Shown here in pieces: positions 23,801 to 36,048 of a stretch of DNA of 64,000 nucleotides (position 1 is its first letter; each line of letters begins with the position of its first letter). Origin of the DNA: Nymphaea colorata (taxonomy: Eukaryota > Streptophyta > Magnoliopsida > Nymphaeales > Nymphaeaceae); assembly GCF_008831285.2 (NCBI RefSeq), contig NC_045139.1, positions 24,408,412-24,472,411 of the forward strand, written 5' to 3'. The translations under genes were made by a program, and so were the position numbers. The notes below the pieces were generated by a model. The model was not told the DNA's origin. It was given only the letters and a program-made list of their open reading frames with translations, and did no database searches.

Positions 23801-24004
23801 AATCTAATACAAGGTTCACAATCAAGCAAGGGTACACCATTCCTGACCCGAAAAAAGAGAATGATATGATATCTCTCCGTACATACTGGTAAGCATCAAA
23901 TACAAATTGGTGGAATTCCCATTTTTTTGATATCTTGCATCTAATACAAGAAATTTATTTGGCCTCTCAATAGGTGAAAGTATAAATTTTGATTAAATTG
24001 GCAT

Positions 24005-24730
24005 GCAATTCCATTGTGTTGAAGTCCTTATGTTGAACTTTTCAAGCAGTTCTTGTTGTTTGTCTCAGTTCTGACTTCAATGAAAAATCTTAAGGTTTTG
24101 ATTTCTGCGAATCACAACATGGCTGCTATAATGTTAAGTGGATTTCTGCCATCAGGTTCTCTAAAATCTCTCAAGGCAGTGATATTAGGAAAGATATCAC
24201 CATCTATTCCTTGTAGCTTGATGGGGCCATTTAATGGAATGCAGAAGCTGTCGATGACCCTCTACAAGGTCAATAAAATACTGGAGATTTGTTTAGGAAG
24301 TGATATCCAAACCATGTTTCCATATCTTACAGAACTTCAAATATACTACTTTGAGGGATTGGGGAGTTTGCCTAATGCAGTCACTTGAAAGACTACCATA
24401 TTTTTTATCTGAACTAAGGAAACTGAGATTTTTAGATCTCTTATGCTATTCGCGCGTACAATATTCTCCTAACAGCATAAGCATGCCGCATAGTTTGGAA
24501 AAAATTGACGTGAGGGGACGCGTTGCTAAGCTACTTGATATGGCAATCAATCTCAAGCGCCTTAGAGATGTCATTTGTGACGAAGATGCCGAGACCTTGT
24601 GAGTGAATAAGACCAAGTTTGGAAGGCTGAGGATGCACACATGTAAGAATAGCATAAGCTTGAGTTTTCTTGAATAGGGATTTCAATGGTGATGCAAGGT
24701 TACTGTTTTGTTGCATTGAATAGAAATTGT
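24005..24730 (+). pseudogene. ADR1/RNL-type NLR leucine-rich-repeat fragment
   Basis: Three frames together give the start of the LRR region of RPW8-type (ADR1-like) helper NLRs: VEVLMLNFSSSS; MKNLKVLISANHN, SLKSLKAVILGKI, MQKLSMTLYKVNK and FPYLTELQIYYFEGLGSLPNAV; then RLPYFLSELRKLRFLDLL and SLEKIDVRGRVAKLL. The family uses the LRR in immune signalling at membranes. Here RPW8, NB-ARC and the remaining LRRs are absent, frames change at about 24050 and 24385, and a stop follows. It is therefore a relic. It is flanked on both sides by LINE sequence. Confidence 0.68.
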
Positions 24731-24953
24731 CAATGTTGTAGTTAGTTTCTCCTTAAAGAGCTCCTTGCTGGCTCATGAGGCCATTCACTATAAGAGTAAC
24801 GGAAAAGAGAAGTCTATTTGTCTCAAAGCTAACCTTATCAAGGCCTATGACATAGTAAATTGAGTGTTCCTACAAAATGTTGTCAGCTACTTCAGATTTA
24901 CGGACCAATGGGTTCAGCATGTTATGCTAGTACTTACCATGATGTCTACCTTG

Positions 24954-24958
24954 CTTCT
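24954..24958 (+). repeat. Target-site duplication, left copy (cttct)
   Basis: cttct at 24954-24958 and again at 27970-27974. Removing the intervening DNA and one copy restores LINE reverse-transcriptase reading from ...TLLL to VNGREGR. Confidence 0.75.
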
Positions 24959-27900
24959 TGTCACACCCCAACCTTTTAACCCTCAAACAATTTTTTTTTA
25001 AACATAAAGCATTAAGGTACGACGACACAACAATTTAAAACAGAGGGAGCTATGCCATTAGAAACAATGATGCAAACTTTCATTTATATAACAATTTCAG
25101 TTGATATACAATTACATTAATGTGTATGACAAAATGCCCCAAACCATAAAATTGATGCCTAACAACAACAAGACATCAATATAACCAAAAACACGATGTG
25201 CCAGCACTACAAACTACCCAAAACCTCTCCAGTAGGATGTGAGTGAAGCTATCCGATCAACCTACTGTCTCGGGTCCGCCAAAACCTGAAAAAGGAAACA
25301 ACTGAAGGCTTAGCCTTCGCAGTATGGCAACAAGCCAGGAAAATTCTAAACCCTCTTAGATATGGCTTAAAAATGAGAACAGTCTTAAAAGCAATCTATC
25401 ATTATATCGTGTCAGGACATAGTCACATCATTTACTAAGAAGCCTCCTCACATATACCACGACATGTAAAGGACATTCAAAGGTCACGATGACATAATCT
25501 CAATTCACAAGAAAAACATTCATAAACGTACCATTCTCATTCATTTCATTCACATGCACATCATTCACATACATTTCATTCATATACTTTTCATTTTCAT
25601 TAACTTCAGTGAATTGATAGTTCCTGTGGGTGCAAACACAGGCATGTGCACACCGGGAGCGGCCTACAGCAGAGAGACAACCCCTGTGGTAGACCAGAAC
25701 AATATGGATCCATTCACCCGCTGCAGCGATAGAACACTCATCCATGGGTGTGTGAATTCTAAGGAAAAATACTCAGCCTTCCTTAGGACACCCAAGTTGG
25801 GAAGGCGGGAGCCTAACGCTCCAAGCACATCATACAACAGTACCCTGGGGCTTTGCATTGCCTGCGCTCCGAACAGACGAGACCAGTGGCGAAGGCGGGA
25901 CAACTTCCAAACACATAGCCACATCCCACTGGCCTCTCATCTCTTATTCTTTTATTATTATCATTATAATTGCACATTCACAAAATGACTGGCTAGCTCA
26001 TGATGTTGGTACACTTCACGAGTGCACCCACACCTCCAATTACCTCCACACGAGGGCCACACATATCATTACATTTTTAGCTAGCCATCATACAGTACAT
26101 GTACAACTACCCTCCAATTCATTCATTTGCATCATTGCACGTGACAATATATATGCAACAAATCACAATATTCACATTCATAAGCACTCACATCTTATCA
26201 AACACATCATTCACATCTTTCAAAACTTAGCCAAATCTCGGAAAGTAGTCTCGATCCGTGATTGGCTCGTAGCTGTCCTAGGCTGTTATCATTGTAGGAT
26301 GCTTTCTAATGCACAATTGAGGTCGAGGAGACACTCGACTCGATATACAATATGTAACATTTTCAAAACAAGCTTCTAATAACTTTTCAAAACAAATCTA
26401 ATCATATATCAAATTATTTGTATGCAAACATACATTCACTCACAAAACAATCATTCAATCACATCACAATCTTAGGATCCCACGATCCTAGGAACACACA
26501 TTCACACGTGGGCCCCAAGCAGGGATTTGCTTGGAATGCCACCATACCTGTCGCGTGTCCACAAAACTCTTAAAAATGCCTCAAGCTTCGAATCTAGTCG
26601 CTCAAGGTTTATGGAACGTGCCCGGTGTACCTACAAACATGCACAAGTGGTAAATGACTAAATTCTCTATTGGTTTAGCTCCACAATCAAAACAAATAAA
26701 AACAAAATCATTGAGACATGCCATTGCCTCAAGAGGGTGTCGACGGGTAGTGTCGACCTACAAGCCCTCCAATAGGCCTCTTCCCAACTTCTTGATGTTG
26801 CCACCAAACGTCAAAATTCAATGCTTCGATCAATCCACTACTAACACATTTCTCATTAGCTTTATTTAGTTGAGACGTTTTCCCCGCAGTTAAAATTCTC
26901 AACAAACAACGCATATGTACATCAATATAAGCCTATTTCCCAATCTTGTTAAAACGGTTCTAAACCTTCACCACAACATCACAATCTCTATCATGTTCTC
27001 TACTACTTCAAAAGTCAACACATCATGCTAGAAAAACACTTATACACATAGATCCTCGTCTTCTCAACATAGTCATAAACTTCTCTCAAAATAGCAACAT
27101 CGCTAAAATGCATTCCAAATCATCAAATCATGAGTCTAGCATGCTCAAATAATAATTATACATGCTCTAATAGATAATATTCAAGAATCTAGGCTCGATT
27201 AGGCCTTGCTCACCCCAAACTTAGTGTCCAAACTGTCGCAATGTTCTTGGCACCCACCTCAAGCATTCGATCAAGTGCCAATGCCCAAAATTGCTTGTTG
27301 CCGTCGCCAACCACACGGCCTACTTGCTGGTAAGAGGGGGAAAACAGACTTCCCTAGCTATAATCCATTCAAACGGCAATAGGTACGATGAGAATCAACA
27401 AAAGAGAGATGAAAATAGAGGTCTGCCGTGAGAAGGAGACATTCAGTGGTGAGATGGATGGTTCGGTTGAGGGTATTGACAATGAGGAGAGAGTGCAGGC
27501 AGAGAAAGCAAGAGAGTGTGAGAGTGGCAGAGGAAGAGGGATAACACGGGCGAGGGAAATGGGGGAGATTGTGAGGAGGAGACAACTGAGACGAGGAGGG
27601 AGCTCGAGCAGAGAGGGAGAGAAAGAAAATGTGTGGACAGGGTGCTGACAGAGAGGGGAGAGGCTGCGTAGGAGGGAGGAGGTGAAGAAGGAAGAGGAAG
27701 GGGGAAAAGGCGAGGGAGAAGCGGCAGAGGTCGAGAGGGCTTACCAGAGCGCCACCACAGTCCTTCCTCCGCCGACCCAAGCATCGCCACAACCACCTTC
27801 CGCCTCCCGTTGCTCTCTGTCGTGCGAACCAGCGAAAGACAAAGGAGAAGGAGACGTTGAGGAAGGTGAGGGAGAAGAGTTCCCTAGCGCGACAGGCTCA

Positions 27901-27969
27901 CAATGCTGGTGGATTCGGGTCCGGGTCTGGACCCGATCCAGCCCACCTACAAAAACAACGAGTGTTACA
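24959..27969 (-). mobile_element. Large solo LTR (about 3.0 kb), probably Ty3/gypsy
   Basis: 3011 bp bounded by TGTCACACCCC and GAGTGTTACA, i.e. TG...CA with short inverted ends, and flanked by cttct duplications. The GGGGTGTGACA end (minus reading) is common at the 3' end of plant gypsy LTRs, hence the assigned orientation. There is no gag or pol homology and no obvious internal direct repeat, so it is most simply a solo LTR left by LTR-LTR recombination. It contains an ATTC-rich stretch (25500-25600) and a GA-rich stretch (27400-27870) whose long open frames are compositional. Confidence 0.65.
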
Positions 27970-30225
27970 CTTCTTGTTAATGGAAGGGAGGGCAGATAGT
28001 TCTCCCCCAAGCGAGGAGTCAGCCAAGGTGACCCACTTTCTCCCTACCTCTTCCTAGTGGTGCTGGAAATGTTTTCAAGGAGTTTGGAAAAAGGGGCCAT
28101 AGAGAGGTCCATCAAGACTATGGGTGTGAGAAATAACAAGATCCAAGTTCACTCAGTTTGCTATGTAGATGATATCTTACTCTTCTCTAAGGCTTAAAAG
28201 AAATCGTTTCTTAAGATCAAACAGTTAATTGAGGAGTTTGAAGATGGATGGTGTTGGGATGAAATTCAACTGAAACAGAAGCCTAATGTTTTCCTTCAAT
28301 GTCCCAAAGCAAGAACGGCAGGGTCTTATGGGTATTATTGGATGGGGGAAGGCACGCTACCCATGAAGTATCTTGGGCTGCACCTTCATTCATCGGGCAT
28401 CACAGAAGGGCAGTTCCTCCCCTTAGTGTTCAAAGTGAAAAAAGGGTTAGCATTGCAAAGGGCTCTATCTTTTGTAGACCGATTTTGACTTCTCAAATAC
28501 ATCCTCTCTTGAATGCTGCTTTACCGGAGCATGACGCTTAAGCATTCTCGTAATACCATTAAGCATTTGGAGAAGTTAAGCATCAGAATCTTATGGGGTG
28601 AATATGAGGGAGTTCGACATCTTCATCTAGTGAGTTGGAAGAGGGTTTGTTTGCCAAAGGAGAATGGGGGATTGGGATTGCAATGCATCAAGGAAACCAA
28701 TGAAGCATACCTTACTTTTCTAGCGGTCCAGGTGATGAAATCCAATTATAGCTGGGCAGGCCTTGTTAGAATGAAGTACCTCCACAACTGTGAACTGTGG
28801 GCTCCTAATTCAAGTCCTTAGGTTTCAACTGGATGGAAGGCTATTTGGTTTGCATGGACGGCAGTCAAGGATAGCATCAGTTGGACGATTTATGATGGGT
28901 GCTCTGCATGGTTTTGGAGGGACAGGTGTTGTGGCGAGCCTGTAGTTAACAAGGTCCCTAGGGATGATTACCCATGTTCAAGGATAGCTTGGAACTATTC
29001 TTGTTGATTTTATCCATCTTGATTAGTTGTGAGCTTTTTGCACAACTGCGGCCAAGTCCATTGCTTCCTATTCTCACTGAGGGAAGCCCTGCTAGATTAT
29101 GAATCGTGGATTCGAGCGGGGAAGACATCTCTTGTAGGATGCTATGGAAATCTATGCAGAAAAAAGGTGTTCGGGAAGGGTGACAGAAGTATATTTGGCT
29201 CACTAATAGATGCCCAGAGGCTGCTGCGCGCTCTATTTTGGATGCGAGTTCAAATTGCTTACAGATGTAAAAAGGCTGAGATTTACCAGGTTCCGCAATG
29301 TAGACTGTATCGTGTCCAAGAAGAAGGTGTTCTTCACCTCTTCTTCAAATGTAAGTTTCTCAAGGCCTGTGGAGACATCTTGTTAGGATGTTTGGGCGCG
29401 TGAAGATCCCCTCTGGCTCATGGGTTTCTTGTCTGGAACGGTGGATGAATCTTCAGTTTCATGAGAAGGCCCTCCACTGATATTGGTGTATATGCTTTCA
29501 TCTAACGATCTGGTGGATCTGGCGCAGTAAGAATGAAGCAGGCCACCGCAAGCCATTGGAGTGGCGGCTGGCTAAAATAACCCTGTGGAGGATTTGTTCT
29601 GACCATATCTTAAAATATGATTGGAGGAAGATTGAGAGGAAAGAAGTTGAGGTGTGGCTATCCATGGGGATTCCATGGGCGAGCTGGAGTTGGGTACCTA
29701 GCACTGATTTATCAAATTCACATAGGGGTACTGCGTAGAGGGTGAATGGAAGGGGGTGGCTGGCTTGGTTAGAGATGGTTCATAGGCTTACCTGATTAAG
29801 TTCATACAGTGGCAAGTGGGGGGCCATAACAGCCTCGCTACTTGGGCCCTCAACAAATGTGTCGTGGTGATTCAATGCCTAAAGGGAACACATCCTGATC
29901 CAAGCCAATTGCAAAGCATGGCTGAAATGGCTCTCTGAGGCTTCTATGGGCCGACATTGCATACCCAACAGCTATCCTGGTATTAGTAAAGCTCTGCCTT
30001 TGATTGAGGTTTCTAAATCGCTGCCATTAACGACATGCTTTTGATCCAGCCAGATTTTGAGTTCTACCAAGAATGGGCCCATGATGGAGAGTTTTGACAG
30101 TCCCCCTTGAGGGGACCAGGTCTGTTTCTTTTGTAATCTCATGTAAATCCTGTAATCAGGCCCTCATTTCTTTTTGTGCACAAATTCTGGTTGCAATAAA
30201 ATTGGACTTGCCCATCACCGGTGGA

Positions 30226-32071
30226 TTCCTGGCAAAATAAAAGACACATATGTATTCTCCAAAGTCTTCTTCATAACATGAAATCACATGGTCATGATAT
30301 ATATATGTATATGACATTATAATTGTCCATATATATAGTTATATGTAGATAGTCCAAGATAATATATCAATTGAAACTGGTTTTTGTTTATACTACATTT
30401 TATTTAAAACTAGTTTATTCAATCGACCAATTTGATCCCAGTAGAACTGATTTTCACAACATGCATGAACAGGAAATGTAATGAGTTTCGCATAACTGGT
30501 TTATATTTGGATGAACAAAATGAGTTTCGCATAATGTCCAGACTCATGGCGAAAATGTCCAGCCCTTGTGCTGTCCATGCCGGTTCACTAATTAAGCTTC
30601 TTATTACAACCTGCTGTTGTCGATGCACCCCTCCAAGTTAGTCAGTGGTTGAGCTTTTTAGCCATTGTAGTTTCATTTAGTGTTCCCAACTCTATTGCTC
30701 ACTCATGATTGTGTAACTTAAATAGCTTTCTTGATCAATTTTTATGTCTAGGATGTCAAGAATCGGAGTCATAGGTCTACATGTTGTATATGTTGGTTAT
30801 GGTGTTCTCACTCTTATATGAGTTACATGCCCTTGAAAATCCTAAATAAAAAAGAGACCCGCTCATGAAAAAAATTTATTTATCTTATATAAAATTTTCG
30901 TAAAATGATACTTGGGTCCCTTCCAAAATTTTGAAGCCATAATTTAATAAAAATTTCTAACTCTCTTCCTGCAAAGTTGGGTGATGGGTTGTTATAGACA
31001 ACTAAGTTTTTCATGTTGAAAAAAGCTCGTCCCATCCATAGGGGAGGGACCTCTCTGGGTGGGAATCATCTTTTAGCTTTAGCTGGCAGAATTCTCGTCC
31101 CCAAACTTAAAAATTAGAATCTCCATCTTATTCTATAGGATTCGATGAAGCAAACATGCCCTTACCAATTAAATTTTTGCATTGAGATATGGGCAAGTAC
31201 CACTAGAGGAAAGCATTCCTTACAAAGTCAAACAGATTTGCTAAGAAATCCCGATGTGCCAATATTGTACATGATAGTATATTTTATAAACAGCCCAAAG
31301 CAACAAACTAGTATGCAGGTATGGGCAGCATAAATTGTTTATTTATATAATGTACATATTGTGTTTCCTCAATCTCTTATTAAGAGGGATTAATGCAAAA
31401 GCCTGCAGCTCCCAATGAACATGCGACATGGTCACTTACCCCTCAATAGAAGATCCAACGAAGACAATATGATGGTTATAGCCTGAAATGAATTGTGTCA
31501 CGACATAAAGTTTTCTTTAACTTTTTTTTTTTATTTTTAATTTGTTAATTCATTTTTATAGTTTTTGAAAAATAACTATTACATTATTTTTAGCTTACTG
31601 ACATACGATAACACCAAAGTGGTAGCTCGTAATAATTAATAATTTTAGAAAAAATGATAAAAAAATATATTAATGTTTGAAAAATAACAAATTACTATTC
31701 AATTTTTTAAAATAAAACGCACTACTTTTTAGAGAGATTTTCAAGGAGCCGTCTATTTTTTATATAAATAACAAAATAATTCTGGTTAAGGATTAGTTAT
31801 TCTTTGAATAATATCTTTTATTGAGATATTTTTGTTATTTTATCACTAATTAGCTTTTGAAAAATGATTTCATTGAGCTTTATTAATTAATTTGTAAAAG
31901 GTAATGGCGCGGGTTTATTGTTTACTCCAACAAGAAGTGCCTTTTTGTAATTGTCACGTAATTTTACGCTCATTTTTCTCGGTGTTCTTATCGGTTCTTG
32001 AAATTGCGGAACGGTCTACAGACCGTGAAACGATATTTATCGGCCATTACGTGGCGGATAGTGAGAAAGTG
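30226..32071. other. Intergenic, no gene seen
   Basis: AT-rich sequence between the LINE tail and the Tic22-like gene. It has no recognisable exon, RNA gene or transposon domain. Short open frames at 30419-30641 occur on both strands and are not supported. The promoter of the Tic22-like gene should lie in the right part, but I see no convincing TATA box. Confidence 0.55.
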
Positions 32072-32134
32072 GATCTCTCTCTCTCTCTCTCTCTCTCTTC
32101 CCCCCTCCTCTCCTCTCCTCTCCTCTCTCTCTTC
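32072..32134 (+). repeat. (CT)n / (CTCTC)n tract in the 5' leader of the Tic22-like gene
   Basis: Pyrimidine run 110-170 bp upstream of the ATG. Such tracts (Y patches, CT leaders) are common near plant transcription starts. Confidence 0.75.
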
Positions 32135-32243
32135 TCGCCCTGTGGAGGCCGACAGTAGGGGGACTCGGAGCCTTGATGGCAACCGTCCACTTCGAGACAA
32201 CTTGGAAGACCCGAAGAATCCTCTCGCCGTAGCCGCTAGTTCG

Positions 32244-35200
32244 ATGGGTGCCGTCGAAGAATCCCTCCATAATCGAGGCTGGACCAGGGATTCCGGTCTG
32301 TGGCACCCTCAGGAATTCGTCAGCGGCCTCGTGAAGAGCTTCTCGTCCAATTTCCTCTCAAAATTTGACCAAAAGAGCACAAAATCCGCACCTCTAATCC
32401 CCAAGTCGACCACACGATGCCCCGCTGTATTCACTGGCTTGCCGGTCGTCAACCTCGCCCGGAACAGCCCATCGTCATCGTCTTCGTTGTCTCAAGATAA
32501 AAGCATCTCCTCTTCTTCTTCGTTTGCTCCTTCTGGGCTTCATTCCAGCATGAGGATTGATGGGCTCGATTCCAGCTTGAAGGGAGGTCCAGCGTTCGTG
32601 GGCCAGGTGTTTAGCATGCTGGACCCATCTGGTACTGGACTCATGGCAGTCACCACTCACTTCCAAATCCCATTCTTCTCAAGGTTGGTGTTATCTTCCA
32701 TTCCTATTTATGAAGCTTTTTGATGGCTGTGGCGCTGAACTGCTCATATTGGTATCGGCCAACGGCCTCTTACGGCAAAACAAGTCTTTATGACATTTGT
32801 TTTGAGAGAGATTCCCTTGTTGGTTTGGTGAAGTCGATTGGTGTTATCTGAAAACTACCAATACATCTTTTCGGTTGAATCTTTCACTGGAAAAGAAATA
32901 ACGAGTTTGAAACTTTTTGGCATGTGAAGTTGCCGTATTAATTACTTTCAGCACCTTTTGATGATATAAAAAGCAACTTTTGGTGTTTACTAGCAGGGGA
33001 TGAAGTTCTTGATGCTGATTTTGTACTGTTTTCTTTGAGAAGTGTGTGGAAAGCATGATTCCGGTGTTTTGTCTCATGAATTTTTTGATTTCTCAGAATC
33101 TGTTCTCTTATAAAAGACAGCACTTAGTATGCTCAGAGGTTCCACTGCTAATGTTAAATGTGTATCGTTCGACGGATGAATGCATTGCAGCATGAAAAAT
33201 TGCACTTTTCTGATCAGCATGTCGATTATCAAAACTTTTTTACTTTGAAACCTTCAATTGGAGTAGACAGTTAGAGTATCTATGCAATGATGGATTCGAC
33301 AAATGGATATTGCACGCCATGGTTGATTAGGAAGTATGAAACTCTGGTCTCTTATCACTTCTTAGATGCTGGTATTATATGATCACGAACTTTGACAGGC
33401 TTCATCTGACTTTAACCCCGTGTCACAGATATAGCGAGGTTTTAAAAAATCTCGTGATATTTATGGGAAAATAAAAAAAAGTGGAAAAAATCATGAGATT
33501 TTGAAAATCTTGCCAAAATTGAAACTATTGTGAATTTTATCGTGATTTTTTCCGGAGATTTTAATATTTTTTATTGTTTTAAATGTTTAGGGGTTTTTTG
33601 ATTTTTATTGCTTTTAATTTTTTAAAAGATTGTGGGGATTTTCCCGAGATTTACTGGAGAAGAACAACTTTGGCGAAACATAGCCAAAAAAAAACCTCGC
33701 CGAGATTTTCCCAAGATCGATATTTGTGATAATGGTAAAGACTATTAAAATGTTTTGTGTCCTACCATTAGGTAAATAAAGCCCGATATCACTTTCGTGG
33801 CATAACTGAACTGTCAACTGCCATGGTGAACCTGACAGGTTTTCACATGGCTGGTATCAGACTATAAGATCCTCAACTATGTGCGTGTTTCCTATCCTTT
33901 ATGGTGTCATGACCACTCATGCTTAACTAAGGAGTGGCTTCAAGAATGTCCACAAGTCAAACAATATGGTGACAATCCATGCATAATTAAACCGTCAAAA
34001 TTTAACGTTGATCATGCAACTTGATACTTGAGAATAACTAATTGGCCGCTCATGTCTATTTCGTATTGTTTTCAAATCGGACACGTGCTTAGGTATTCAT
34101 TTGAAGTTGGTGCACAAGTGAGGTTAGGCATTCTCCAGCATTACTGCCTTATGATTCTCACTCCTGTCAATGTTGGTTATGAACTTCCATATGGTGGGAG
34201 ATTGCATTTATCTTACTAGTGCAATTTGTCCTTTTGAACACTAGGAAATGCAAATAGCAAGTTTGAATTTTGTAACGAACCTATAGAATAGCTATGTTAT
34301 GGGTAATCTCAATGCACCTCTAGTTGTAATACTTGTTTTCCTAACTGCTTAGAATGCACGGGATGTTCTAGGCAATATTCCAGGATTTGCAGCTAATTAG
34401 TACAGATTCTTCATAAGAGCACCCGAGTTGACATGACTTCGGTTATGTGTGTGGCTCATGTGCAGCAACGGGCACTTTTCTTTCTCTTTTGTTAAGTAGT
34501 TTGTTAATTGACTCTCTATCTCCAGCCTTGTGTATGTTATTTAGTGGATGAAGCTTGTTGAGCCAATGGAAGACTTTTTATGGTTTCCATCAACTTCTTG
34601 GCTGTAAATTTTTTGCTTCATATGCTGTACCTTTCTTGGAGTTTAATTTTGGGACCTTTTCAAGTATGTGCATCTTTCGAGTGCATGTGACTACTGACTG
34701 CTTGAAATCTGAGATCAATTATTGGACAAGAAGACATCTTGTATTCAGAATGTGTTGAATAAAAGGAAATAGTAACTGAAGGTTGGTCTTGGTGTTTATC
34801 TCACAAGAACTATCAGTCCCATTGATGAATAATAGATATTGAAACCTAAGTGAAGTTTTGAAGCTGTTACTTTGTATTTTTATTCACAAATAAAGTAGTT
34901 GAAATTGGAGCATCTTATAGGTAGAATACTGACATTCTCATATTGGTTGACTTAATCTCCTTTTGCATGCAGAGTTCCTGATTGGCTTAAGATGGTGCTT
35001 CCAACGGCTTTCAAGAATGAAAGGGATGCTCCTGTTTTCCGTTTCTTTATGGATTTAGGGGATGCAGGTATTCTACTGATAGGAAATGCAACTCTAATCT
35101 TTTGTGATGTTCCTGCATAGAACGTTTTATTGTACATGGATATTATTTCATTGACACATTTACATATTTTGTTAGTGACCTATGTGAAAAAGCTGAACAT

Positions 35201-36013
35201 TCCGACGGGTATGGTGGGGGCTTGCCGCCTTGATGTTGCATATGAGCATTTCAGGGTATGGGCTTAATATGTCTAAATTTTGCCTCTCTTTTCTAGGCTG
35301 TTATTACCATGGAAAATCATAGCTTGCAGATTGATTGCATGGCATTCATGTAGTGTTCGCCCTTGCCTGTCCTTTCTTTTGCATGAATAAGCTAGTGGTA
35401 TCAATGTTGTCTTTCTGTAAGTAATGGCATGTGTAGGCTAAATATTTGTTAGGTGACAAGTCACAACTATGTTGAAATGTGGGTTATATGAGGCAACTTT
35501 TTTAGCTAAGGTTAAAAAACAATCTGTGTAGGTTGGCCAAGCCGTGATATACATGCAAATAGAACCAGCTTTTTTCAACCAAGATTCTTGGCAAGATGAC
35601 ATCTTTTCCTAACTATGATCCCATAGTCACAAATAACGTCTCAGAGTTTTAAATGGTGAGGTTTGTCTCGGTTATAATACGACAAGCTTGAAAAAAACAG
35701 GAAAAATACAGTAAATTTTTAAAAATTTTAAAAAACTAAAAATGGGGGAAAAATAAAACAAATGAGTAACTAATAACACAAACATCAAAAGATAAGTAGA
35801 TTTTCAACAAATAAAAAATAGAAAATGAAAAAACTGTTTGACATTAAAAAAACTGAAAAAGAACACACGTTTTTTTTAACTTTTTTTTCAAACAAACACG
35901 TTTTTTCTTTTTTTTTTTTAAATTTTAAACGGCTAGTTAATTTATCGCATATCTCTTGGCTGTGATATGGAGAATTATGATGATTCTTTTAGTACCATTG
36001 CTAGTTAAAGTTC

Positions 36014-36048
<35 letters not shown>

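Larger units (their letters stand above)
22650..30225 (+). mobile_element. Decayed plus-strand LINE, interrupted
   Basis: Fragments read in LINE order on the plus strand. A DUF4283/ORF1-like block lies at about 23117-23450 (LSKEEQNFILQLGIWRVGG, then GIAHMLVEVPLDF). Reverse transcriptase block 1 is at about 24745-24958 (LLAHEAIHYKSNG, LKANLIKAYDIVN). Block 2 starts at 27975 (LVNGREGR, then GVSQGDPLSPYLF) and includes the catalytic CYVDDILLFSKA near 28155-28195. The thumb region is VCLPKENGGLGLQ at about 28645-28685, and the zf-RVT tail CRLYRVQEEGVLHLFFKC at about 29300-29355. Stops and frameshifts are frequent. A 3.0-kb LTR insertion separates the two RT blocks. Between ORF1 and RT, where endonuclease belongs, lies an NLR fragment. 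Both outer ends are approximate. Confidence 0.7.

Noticed and set aside
27358-28057. Several overlapping frames of 85-145 residues on both strands
   Set aside because: GA/CT-rich composition within the solo LTR suppresses stops; no domains.
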